From JAMHZE01 sp964424715 (lineage in GTDB: Bacteria > Pseudomonadota > Alphaproteobacteria > Rickettsiales > UBA8987), in assembly GCA_964424715.1 (NCBI GenBank), contig CAYRJW010000036.1, positions 1-14,884 of the forward strand: a stretch of DNA of 14,884 bases, read 5' to 3'. This document shows, one piece after another, positions 8,039 to 14,884 of this stretch; the stretch's first letter is position 1; each line of letters begins with the position of its first letter. Position numbers and translations under genes: made by a program. Below the pieces are notes generated by a model. The model was not told the origin of the DNA. It was given only the letters and a program-made list of their open reading frames with translations, and ran no database searches.

Positions 8039-8290
8039 TTAATCCTCCTCCTCAGCCCTCAGCTCCCGAAAATATTTAAAAATATTTTCACCCAGGTACT
8101 TCCGCACCCATTTTTCCCCCATTATACTCAAACTAATCGGCTTAAACAGATACGTTGCGCAACATATCAGGCCCATTGTGATAACCCTTACAACTTCTTG
8201 GCGGATGGTCGTAAGGCGCATCACACATGGCTTGCGAATTCCTTTGGGTAAAATATGAGGTTGAGGAGTCTTATATCTAACCAAAAACAT
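8039..8290 (-). CDS. Small hypothetical ORF, doubtful
   Basis: This 83-residue ORF was not recognised. It has one hydrophobic stretch in the middle (VVRVITMGLICCATYLF), basic residues on both sides and an acidic tail (RELRAEEED). Its stop abuts the pump stop with no spacer. No Shine-Dalgarno sequence precedes the ATG. The frame stays open upstream to about 8352 without another ATG (reading PKFRSDIEGAFRFLTDSIP before the Met), so it could be the remnant of a larger gene or part of a repeated element. A 22-bp perfect AT palindrome at 8068-8089 lies inside it. Coding status is uncertain. Confidence 0.3.
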   Translation of the reverse strand: MFLVRYKTPQPHILPKGIRKPCVMRLTTIRQEVVRVITMGLICCATYLFKPISLSIMGEKWVRKYLGENIFKYFRELRAEEED

Positions 8291-8409
8291 CGGAATGCTG
8301 TCGGTTAAAAAACGGAAGGCGCCTTCTATATCAGAACGGAACTTAGGAACTTACGAAATTGAATTAATGAAATTATGAAATAAAAAAATTAAAAACGAAA
8401 AACCAAAAA
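8291..8409. other. Short noncoding stretch with palindrome and tandem 8-mer
   Basis: It contains the 12-bp palindrome GAAGGCGCCTTC at 8315-8326 and an 8-bp unit GGAACTTA twice in tandem at 8338-8353. An A-rich tail follows, which in the minus direction forms T tracts after the lipoprotein gene. No gene is supported apart from the upstream extension of the small ORF. Confidence 0.4.
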
Positions 8410-8427
8410 TTACTGGTCACTGACCAG
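8398..8427 (-). terminator. Probable intrinsic terminator of the methyltransferase-hydrolase operon
   Basis: On the minus strand the last codons of the lipoprotein gene read CTGGTC AGT GACCAG, a 6-bp stem with a 3-nt loop. The TAA stop and a T-rich run (TAATTTTTGGTTTTTCG) follow at once. The stem is short, so this may be a weak terminator. Confidence 0.5.
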
Positions 8428-9210
8428 CTGGTTTCCTATGCTATCCCACCCCTTATTATGGGTAGCGCCGGGAACTAATATGAAACTGGCTTTATTATCC
8501 GGCAGTAATTTTTTGCGGAAACTTTCAAAAACCTCTTTGGTGATTATTTTATCCTCGCCACCCATATAATGCTTCTGCGGGATGTGGGATATAGCTTTTA
8601 TGGCATTATCCATATTCTCAGAATCACTTAATGGCGTTATATCATGTGTTGTGGTGAATGCCTCATGGTCGAGATTACCGGCGATCGTTGTGATCGATGA
8701 TATATTATCTAGCTTCGCAGCCGCCAGAACTATAACAGCGCCACCGCCGGAATGTCCGATAAGATCTATTTTCCTGTTATTATATTGCCTCAATATCTCA
8801 ACATAGGAATCTATCACCTCTTTCGAGAATCTTGCAGTGGACCAGTATTTCGATTCACAATTAACATCATTATCTATAATGAACTGGCACGGGCGCGCCA
8901 GATAGATAATATTGGAAGAATCATCCTTCAGCGCAAATTGCAGCGCCACACTATTTCTCGGAGTGGGATCGCCCGACAAAGTATTCCTTGATATCCACGC
9001 GCGGCCATCACCTTCTATATATATATGCAGCGGTGAATCATTATCATTTATTTTCTGCAGCGAGAATATTTTGAAGATAGAAGTATCATATATCTTTTCT
9101 GACATACCATTGGTGCGGGCGGATGCAACCGCATCAAGCCTAAGCTCTGCGCCGTTCTTGCCGCATGATGTAATTATCAGAACTAAAAGAAACAGAAAAA
9201 TATTTTTCAT
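8410..9210 (-). CDS. Lipoprotein alpha/beta hydrolase (esterase/lipase-like)
   Basis: This is a 266-residue protein with a lipoprotein signal: MKNIFLFLLVLIITSC, with lipobox ITSC and Cys16 as the lipidation site, so it should be anchored on the periplasmic side or at the outer membrane. The fold is alpha/beta hydrolase. YIEGDGRAW (about 64-72) fits the oxyanion-hole strand. LIGHSGGGA places the nucleophile Ser154 in a GxSxG elbow. Candidate triad partners are Asp220 in GGEDKI and His251 in PGATHNKGW. The substrate is unknown; carboxyl ester hydrolysis is the default inference. The ATG lies 2 nt after the methyltransferase stop. Its GAGGT ribosome-binding sequence is embedded in the last codons of that gene, so the two are probably one transcript with coupled translation. 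Confidence 0.88.
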   Translation of the reverse strand: MKNIFLFLLVLIITSCGKNGAELRLDAVASARTNGMSEKIYDTSIFKIFSLQKINDNDSPLHIYIEGDGRAWISRNTLSGDPTPRNSVALQFALKDDSSNIIYLARPCQFIIDNDVNCESKYWSTARFSKEVIDSYVEILRQYNNRKIDLIGHSGGGAVIVLAAAKLDNISSITTIAGNLDHEAFTTTHDITPLSDSENMDNAIKAISHIPQKHYMGGEDKIITKEVFESFRKKLLPDNKASFILVPGATHNKGWDSIGNQLVSDQ

Positions 9211-9212
9211 AT

Positions 9213-10490
9213 TTATATTACCTCATCTGTAAAATTATTTTCATAAAGGCTCATTGCAACTATGCCGGTGAAGATGCATTTTAAAAGCGCGTTAGATAAA
9301 AATTCTTTGAACCGATCTTCATTGGCATTTATTTTAATGCCGTTCGCTTCCAGTTCTTTTATTGTTTCTTTTATCAGAACAGAGATATGAACATATATTT
9401 TCTGCTCCGACAGAACAGATAAAGCGGCAATAAGGATCTTATCATTGGTGGCAAGTGTTATGCCGCTGGCGCCGGTGAAACTTACTTCTTCACCATTTTT
9501 CTCAATCGCGCCGAAGGTCGGCATAAAAAATTTATCATCAAGCGTACTTAATGAAATATTGCGGTCAATTATTTTATCATCATGGCAAAGTATGGTGGAA
9601 CGGAAACGGCGGTTATAGAGAAAATCAAGATATTGTTCAGTGCTTATTATATCTTCAGCATTGTTCAGAATATTTTCGGTCTGCGCAGGAAGGTTGGATA
9701 TATCCATTGCGTAAAGCGCCGTCTCAGCGACATATTGCAAACCTGCCTTCGCAGCCATTTCCATGAATTGATGGAAATAATACGGCGTATTATTTTCCTC
9801 CAGATATTCATGCAGCAGATAAAAATCAGGCTGGTTTTCTAACCTCTCTATCTCATCATTTATCATATCGCTGTAATTATTATTCGTATCATTCCCCAGA
9901 CCATCACGGATGAACTGTAACAATGCCCGCGCCTGCCCGGCCTTCTGCGGCAAGCCCTCAAATTTCGCAGCGTGATATTGCATCATTTCCCTTAGCGCAC
10001 GCAGACCTTCCCAACCGGGTAGTGTGTTGTAACTTATATATGCAAGCCCCTCCGGAGTTAAATTCTGGCTGCATATCTTTAATATCTTTTCCTGAACTTC
10101 TTTCGGCACCCACGAAAAAACGCCATGTACTATTATATAATCAAATTTACCGTATGAATCATCTATATCCATTATGGATGTTGCTTCTAGTTTCAGGTTG
10201 GTTATGCCAAGTTTTGCTATGTTTTTCCTGCCTTCTTCTATCTGAACGGGAGAAAGATCAATTCCGATGCAGTCACTTCCCGGGAAAAATGAGGCGATGG
10301 AGATGATATTATTACCCGAAGCACAGCCAAGCTCCAAAACCCTAGAACCATTGATATCCGGGGCTTTCATACCGAATAGCGAGGCTATTGAACGCAGAGT
10401 TGCCGGGTTGGTTTGCGGAATGGTATGGCTTATGTATGGAACTTTATCGTAAATATTCTGTGTCGCGCGGTTTTTCAGGGTTTTGTCCAT
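9213..10490 (-). CDS. SAM-dependent methyltransferase with MethyTransf_Reg domain (OmpB lysine methyltransferase-like)
   Basis: This is a 425-residue class I methyltransferase. Motif I is VLELGCASGN (residues 51-60), the ribose-binding acid is in GIDLS (Asp78), and motif IV is FDYIIVHGVFSWVP (116-129), followed by YISYNTLPGW (151-160). After the Rossmann domain comes the regulatory-domain signature HEYLEENNTPYYFHQF (227-242), then a C-terminal part of about 150 residues. This architecture (Methyltransf plus MethyTransf_Reg) is, from memory, that of the rickettsial protein-lysine methyltransferases PKMT1/PKMT2, which modify the autotransporter OmpB. The substrate here is not proven. It is the first gene of a two-gene operon with the lipoprotein hydrolase and is divergent from a large autotransporter. 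No clear Shine-Dalgarno sequence precedes its ATG. Confidence 0.9.
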   Translation of the reverse strand: MDKTLKNRATQNIYDKVPYISHTIPQTNPATLRSIASLFGMKAPDINGSRVLELGCASGNNIISIASFFPGSDCIGIDLSPVQIEEGRKNIAKLGITNLKLEATSIMDIDDSYGKFDYIIVHGVFSWVPKEVQEKILKICSQNLTPEGLAYISYNTLPGWEGLRALREMMQYHAAKFEGLPQKAGQARALLQFIRDGLGNDTNNNYSDMINDEIERLENQPDFYLLHEYLEENNTPYYFHQFMEMAAKAGLQYVAETALYAMDISNLPAQTENILNNAEDIISTEQYLDFLYNRRFRSTILCHDDKIIDRNISLSTLDDKFFMPTFGAIEKNGEEVSFTGASGITLATNDKILIAALSVLSEQKIYVHISVLIKETIKELEANGIKINANEDRFKEFLSNALLKCIFTGIVAMSLYENNFTDEVI

Positions 10491-10705
10491 TTCGCCGGAA
10501 TATATGGTTTATATGAATTGCAACCGATAATTGTCACATCATAGACACATATATAAAGAGAAAAGAAATTAGACCAGTAAAAACTTCTTGATTTAATGAA
10601 AAGAATTAACTTAAAGTAACCGGAACTCATATTTTTAGGGAAATGAAAGTTTTATGAGTTGCAAGATTTTAAGCTATTTAATTTAACCTCAAGGAGAACT
10701 ACCCC
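10491..10705. promoter_or_regulatory. Divergent regulatory region between methyltransferase and autotransporter, with stem-loop
   Basis: This is an AT-rich 215-nt region. A possible rightward promoter is TTGTCA at 10531-10536 with TATAAA at 10552-10557 (15-nt spacer, shorter than ideal). An 8-bp perfect inverted repeat AACTCATA / TATGAGTT (10624-10631 and 10653-10660, 21-nt loop) lies about 45 nt before the autotransporter start. It could be an operator or a 5' leader hairpin. A strong ribosome-binding site AAGGAG sits at 10691-10696. Confidence 0.45.
10624..10660 (+). repeat. Inverted repeat in the autotransporter leader
   Basis: Perfect 8-bp arms AACTCATA and TATGAGTT are separated by 21 nt. 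The location between the candidate promoter and the ribosome-binding site suggests a leader hairpin or regulator-binding site. Chance occurrence in AT-rich DNA is possible. Confidence 0.4.
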
Positions 10706-13700
10706 ATGTCTATAAAAAACATCAGCATGAAAAACAAATTCTTATTCTCAACGGCAATAACTGCCGCTGCCTTAGTTCTTCTTCCAGGTTCTGCACACGC
10801 AGCTTGGAGCAACATCTCCGGCGCTGAAACTACAGCACGCGATGCAGCTGCCAATGATGAAGTTATCACGGTTCTTGGCTCCGGCAATACTTTAGTAGTA
10901 GCGGCTGATGCAGCTACAGCAACCAACGATACTGGCGTAGGCATCGTTGTTAACACAACATCTTCTTCCACTGAAGCAATCAAAGCAACAGGCGCAGGCA
11001 ATAGCGCGGTTGCAGTTTCAGGCACAGCTACTTTAACAAACCTTCAAGTATTAAGCGGTATAATCACAAGTGCTGCAACAAACGCCGATGAAGCAACTAT
11101 CGTTCTAAGCGGCGCTGCTGCAACTGAGTCTATCAGCGTTTCCTCTACAGGTAGCATTGAGAACTCTGCACTTGGTGGTGATGTTATATTATTAGGTGTT
11201 GCAGCTAATACTGCAAATAACACAGCTACAATTACAAACGCTGGAACTATCAGGAACACTAACAGCAGTAACGCTGGCACTGTTGGCATCGCTGTAAACG
11301 ATACTGACGGCGGTTCTTCACTTTCAATTACGAACACAGGTACGATCAATGCTGGCGCAGCAGGTACTGCGATCAATATAGCTACCAGCGGTGCTGGTGG
11401 TACTGGTAACGATCTATCCCTTACAAACACAGGCGGCACTATAACAGGTGCTATCACAGGTGCTGTTACAGCTCCTGATGGCATAACAATCGTGAACACT
11501 GGCACTATCGGTGCGGTAAATGGTACTGCTGGTACAATCGGCATCACTTCCAATACTGCTGGTAACTTAGGTGCCCTTACAGTTACAACTGGTGGCATAA
11601 CTGTTACTTCAAACACAGGCGGCACTATCGGTGCTGTTTCAGCTTCCGGCGCAGGCGGTACTGTTACTATCTCTGCTAACACAGGCACTATCGGCGCTGT
11701 ATCTACTACTACAGGCGCACTTGCTGTAACAAGCACTGGCGGTACTATCACAAGCATCGCTTCCACTTCAGGCGATACAGATATCGCACTTAGCAGCACA
11801 GCAGCTGTTTCAGGCAACGTTAACCTTGGTACGAACTCAAGCTCTACATTAAGCCTTGGTGGCACTTCAAGTGTTGGTGGTACCATCACTCTTGATGATG
11901 TTGCGCAAACCTTGACCTTCAACGGCGGTAACGTAGTTGGCGCTATCCTTGCCGGCACTAACGGCGATGGTGATATCGCAGTAACCGCAAACACAGTACT
12001 TGCTGCAGGCACTGATATCGGTACGAACTCTAACCAGATCGATGATATCAGCATCAGCAACACTTTCACATTAAACGCAGCTACTAATAATGCTGACATC
12101 TATGCAGATACCATCACATTAGGTGGTGCAACTGCTACCTTAACCCTTGGCACCGGCGCGTTTGACGCTGCTGTTACCGGCGCAGGTATCTTGAACTTTA
12201 ACGGTTCCACAACTGTTAATGCCACTATAGGTGCTGTAGCCCTTGCGGAAGTTAATATCGCAACAGGCGCGACCGTCACAGGCGGCGCAAGTGCTATCTC
12301 AACCGCTGACCTGACCTTATCCGGTTCAGGCGCGTTAACAAGCTCTGCTACAGTTACAGTAACTGACGATGTTACCATCGGTTCAGGCTCGATCAATACA
12401 AGCGGCGCATTAACAGTAACTGACGATATCAACATCGGTACTGGTTCATTAATAACCGGTGCAGGCGCTCTTTCTGCTGCTGATGTTATCGTTGCTGCTT
12501 CTGGTACATTCACAGTTGGTGCTGGTGGCGCTACCGTAACTAACGGTACAACTCTTGCTTCCGGTTCTACATTGAACCTGGCTGCTGCACATGCAGGTGT
12601 TATCAACAGCTCGTCTTCCGCTGATAACGGCACAGTGAACGTAACAGCTTCTCATACAGCTGGCGGCACTATCGGTGCTACAAATAACATAGCATTATTA
12701 AATGTTGCAACTGGTCAGACATTCACTACTAACGCAAACGCAGTAAGCGCAGCAAGCTTAACCTTAACCGGTTCTGGTAGCTTAACTGCAACTTCAGGCG
12801 CAGTTACTGCGGCGAACGTAGCGGTAGGCACTGGTACATTAACAGTCGGCGCAGGCGGATTGGTTGGTGCAACTGCAACAACACTTAATGCTGGTACCAT
12901 CTCTATCGGTACTGGTGGCTATACCGGTACTATCAATGGTCTTGATGCGACAGAAGGTACTGTTGCTTTCACAGGCACTCAAACTACTGGTGGTGTGATC
13001 GGTGGAACAAACGCAGTTTCAGCGTTAACTATCGCAAACGGCGCTACCGTTACCATGGATGATAACCTTTCTGCTACAACATTCACAGTTGGCGGCGGTG
13101 CATCTGGTGTATTAACGCAGTCTTCTGCTGTATTGACCGGTGCTGTTACTATCGCAAGCGGCGGTACATATAACTTTAACGGCGGTACTCTAACTGGTTC
13201 AGTTAACGGTACAGGCGCTAACGTTGGTACCTTCAATGTGAACAACAGCTACACAAGCACAGCTAAGATCGGTACTACTGCCCTTTCTGCTGTTAACGTT
13301 GCAGCTTCTAAAACATTAACTCTAGGCGGTGATCTTGCTGCTACCTTAACAACTGTTACAGGTACTCTTAATCTTTCCGATACTACAAGAGCTGTTACTG
13401 GTGACTTAACTTCTACCGGCGGTTCGGCTGTGTTAGAAGTAGGCGCTGGCGACCATACTGTTTCCGGCACTCTTACTACAGCTTCCGGTGACTCTATCAA
13501 TGTAGACATCTCAAGCGCGGCCACTGCAGGTAGCCTAGTTGTTGGTACTTCTGCAACTGACGCAGGTACTATCGTTAACGTTACACTTGCTGCTACAGAT
13601 TATATAGCTGATGCAACGCAGTTCATAATAGTGAACGGTTCTGCAGGTACTGCTGCTGATCTTACCAGCGATTCCGCACAGATCAATATTAACGGCGGCA

Positions 13701-14884
13701 CCAACTCAACTGCCGTGTTAACATTCACTGCTGCAAGTATTAACAGCAATGATGATCTTGCTCTTAACGTTGCCCGTACAACTTATAACACCCTTGCTAC
13801 AAGCACGCAGACCAAAGCTATCGGTGCTGCACTTGAAACCATCGGTGCTGCTAACACTGATACCGGCACTCTAACAACCCTTCTTGGTACGCTTGATACT
13901 TACGCAACTGCTGCTGAAGTACAGAACGGCCTTGATAACCTTACTGCGCAGACTGATGGCAGCGTAAGAGAAGGCTCTATCGATGTTGCTGATCTTGCAA
14001 TGAACACGTTCCAAGCAAGACTTAGCGATATCCGCTCTGGCACCGGTCTTTCTTCCGGTGATGAAGAAGCAGGCAGAGGCGCTTGGTTACAAGGTTTCGG
14101 TTCTACTGCTAACCAGGATAACGATGCAAACATAAAAGGTTTCGACTCTAACACCGCAGGTGTTGCAGCCGGTGCTGACCAGGAAGTTGGCGATAATGCA
14201 AGGATCGGTATCGGTTTTGCTTATGCTAATTCCAGCATTGATTCCAATAATACCAACAAGACCACTGATGTAGACAGCTACCAGCTTCTTGTTTATGGTT
14301 CTCAGGATCTTGCCAACAACTTCTATGTTGATGGTCTTGCTTCTGCAGGCATAAACAACTATAGCACAACCCGTGTTATACCTGGTGTTGCAACTGCCCT
14401 TGGTGATTTTGACGGCAACACTTACATGGTTAAAGTTGCAGGTGGTTACACTCATGATGCCGGTAACGGTATCGAAGTTATCCCTAATGCCGGCTTAACT
14501 TATGCGCTTACTCAAACTGATAACTATACTGAGACCGGCGCTGGTGTTCTTAACCTTGCTGTAGAAAGTGATGATATCAATGTTCTTCGCCCGAAAGTAG
14601 GTGTTGATGTTGCCTTCAACCACGAAACTGACAGTGTTAACATCAGACCAGAACTTCGTATCGGTTACTCTTATGATGTACTTGATGATGCACAAAGCTC
14701 TACCTCTACATTCAACGGTATCGCAACTTCCTTCAAAACTGAAGGTCCTGAAGTTGATAAAGGTACGTTCAATGCAGGTGCTGGCTTAGATATCATTACG
14801 AAAAGCAACCTGACACTTAGCGCAGATTATGATTATGAGCTGAAATCCACTTACAACTCTCATAATGGTATGCTACGCGTAAGA
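10706..14884 (+). CDS. Autotransporter (type Va secretion) with repeat-rich passenger, OmpB/Sca-like; last few codons beyond window
   Basis: The frame is open for 1393 codons to the window end. The ATG is fixed by AAGGAG 9 nt upstream. Residues 1-32 are a Sec signal peptide (basic start, hydrophobic core, cleavage after SAHA). The passenger, to about residue 1020, is rich in Gly, Thr, Ala, Ser and Val with imperfect units such as NTGGTIGAV, as expected of a beta-helix or beta-solenoid. By my reading it has no cysteine and only four lysines (about residues 93, 854, 869, 1037, the last in the linker). Residues of about 1025-1120 form a helical linker, and SSGDEEAGRGAWLQGFG (Trp1127) opens a beta-barrel of some 270 residues of the autotransporter domain (PF03797-like). 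The visible end, HNGMLRVR, is the start of a final strand that normally ends in an aromatic residue, so very little is missing. Isoleucine is nearly always ATC, unlike the ATA-rich neighbours, which suggests strong expression. It is probably a major surface protein or adhesin; its ligand is unknown. Confidence 0.92.
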   Translation, partial: MSIKNISMKNKFLFSTAITAAALVLLPGSAHAAWSNISGAETTARDAAANDEVITVLGSGNTLVVAADAATATNDTGVGIVVNTTSSSTEAIKATGAGNSAVAVSGTATLTNLQVLSGIITSAATNADEATIVLSGAAATESISVSSTGSIENSALGGDVILLGVAANTANNTATITNAGTIRNTNSSNAGTVGIAVNDTDGGSSLSITNTGTINAGAAGTAINIATSGAGGTGNDLSLTNTGGTITGAITGAVTAPDGITIVNTGTIGAVNGTAGTIGITSNTAGNLGALTVTTGGITVTSNTGGTIGAVSASGAGGTVTISANTGTIGAVSTTTGALAVTSTGGTITSIASTSGDTDIALSSTAAVSGNVNLGTNSSSTLSLGGTSSVGGTITLDDVAQTLTFNGGNVVGAILAGTNGDGDIAVTANTVLAAGTDIGTNSNQIDDISISNTFTLNAATNNADIYADTITLGGATATLTLGTGAFDAAVTGAGILNFNGSTTVNATIGAVALAEVNIATGATVTGGASAISTADLTLSGSGALTSSATVTVTDDVTIGSGSINTSGALTVTDDINIGTGSLITGAGALSAADVIVAASGTFTVGAGGATVTNGTTLASGSTLNLAAAHAGVINSSSSADNGTVNVTASHTAGGTIGATNNIALLNVATGQTFTTNANAVSAASLTLTGSGSLTATSGAVTAANVAVGTGTLTVGAGGLVGATATTLNAGTISIGTGGYTGTINGLDATEGTVAFTGTQTTGGVIGGTNAVSALTIANGATVTMDDNLSATTFTVGGGASGVLTQSSAVLTGAVTIASGGTYNFNGGTLTGSVNGTGANVGTFNVNNSYTSTAKIGTTALSAVNVAASKTLTLGGDLAATLTTVTGTLNLSDTTRAVTGDLTSTGGSAVLEVGAGDHTVSGTLTTASGDSINVDISSAATAGSLVVGTSATDAGTIVNVTLAATDYIADATQFIIVNGSAGTAADLTSDSAQININGGTNSTAVLTFTAASINSNDDLALNVARTTYNTLATSTQTKAIGAALETIGAANTDTGTLTTLLGTLDTYATAAEVQNGLDNLTAQTDGSVREGSIDVADLAMNTFQARLSDIRSGTGLSSGDEEAGRGAWLQGFGSTANQDNDANIKGFDSNTAGVAAGADQEVGDNARIGIGFAYANSSIDSNNTNKTTDVDSYQLLVYGSQDLANNFYVDGLASAGINNYSTTRVIPGVATALGDFDGNTYMVKVAGGYTHDAGNGIEVIPNAGLTYALTQTDNYTETGAGVLNLAVESDDINVLRPKVGVDVAFNHETDSVNIRPELRIGYSYDVLDDAQSSTSTFNGIATSFKTEGPEVDKGTFNAGAGLDIITKSNLTLSADYDYELKSTYNSHNGMLRVR
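11228..11769 (+). repeat. Imperfect NTG(G)TI(G/T)A repeats in the passenger
   Basis: About eight imperfect units of roughly 15-25 residues share the core T-N/T-x-G-T-I: ITNAGTIRN, ITNTGTINAG, LTNTGGTITGA, VNTGTIGAV, SNTGGTIGAV, ANTGTIGAV and STGGTITSI. The pattern is typical of a beta-helical passenger with one turn per unit. A further copy, AGGTIGATN, occurs near 12660. Confidence 0.7.
12356..12472 (+). repeat. Tandem 19-20 residue repeat in the passenger
   Basis: Two adjacent units, 12356-12412 (19 codons) and 12413-12472 (20 codons), both begin TVTDD and run TVTDDVTIGSGSINTSGAL and TVTDDINIGTGSLITGAGAL. The first 15 bases (ACAGTAACTGACGAT) are identical, pointing to recent internal duplication. 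Confidence 0.7.

Noticed and set aside
8068..8089. 22-bp AT palindrome as a terminator for the efflux operon
   Set aside because: The arms have only one G-C pair and no T tract follows. A weak role cannot be excluded, but I do not call it.
11044..12633. Long minus-strand open frames (351 and 177 codons) antisense to the autotransporter
   Set aside because: They are low-complexity Val/Pro/Ala strings produced by the Gly/Thr/Ala repeat codons of the plus-strand gene, have no domain or ribosome-binding site, and lie opposite a clear signal peptide-to-barrel protein.
11228..13400. CRISPR-like array
   Set aside because: The repeats are coding, imperfect, in frame, and have no uniform spacers; they are protein repeats.

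Overview
The window reads as a draft, probably metagenome-derived, scaffold of a Gram-negative bacterium. It carries an RND efflux pump with its periplasmic adaptor, a lipobox-bearing lipoprotein and an autotransporter, all of which need an outer membrane. Family resemblances (the adaptor/pump type, a methyltransferase with a regulatory domain, an OmpB/Sca-like autotransporter) suggest an alphaproteobacterium, but no marker gene is present, so this is an inference. Two 10-N runs (4547-4556 and 5986-5995) are scaffold gaps, and both fall inside efflux genes.

Left block (1-3351), sugar metabolism and glycosylation. A minus-strand TPR/GT41 (SPINDLY/OGT-like) glycosyltransferase runs off the left edge. 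Divergent from it is a left-handed beta-helix acetyltransferase. This converges, with stop codons sharing CTAG, on a DegT/DnrJ/EryC1/StrS-type sugar aminotransferase. Together they look like a small module that makes an N-acetylated amino sugar and transfers a sugar to protein or glycan.

Middle block (3509-8038), efflux. A MexA/AcrA-type adaptor is followed 3 nt later by an AcrB-type (HAE1) pump. No TolC-like channel is present. Deleting the first N run restores the adaptor frame exactly. The second gap is followed by about 130-160 nt that duplicate the TM4 region in a different RND dialect. This is most likely a misassembled paralogous tip; removing it yields a normal 1044-residue pump.

Right block (8039-14884). 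A doubtful small ORF (8039-8290) precedes a minus-strand two-gene operon: an OmpB-lysine-methyltransferase-like SAM methyltransferase, then a lipoprotein alpha/beta hydrolase. The operon ends at a terminator-like hairpin. Divergent from the methyltransferase, across a 215-nt regulatory region, is a 1393-codon autotransporter with signal peptide, Gly/Thr/Ala-rich repeat passenger, helical linker and beta-barrel. The window ends only a few codons before its expected stop. The most interesting biological idea here is that the methyltransferase, and perhaps the GT41 enzyme, modifies this surface protein. That is a hypothesis from family knowledge and adjacency, not something the sequence proves.
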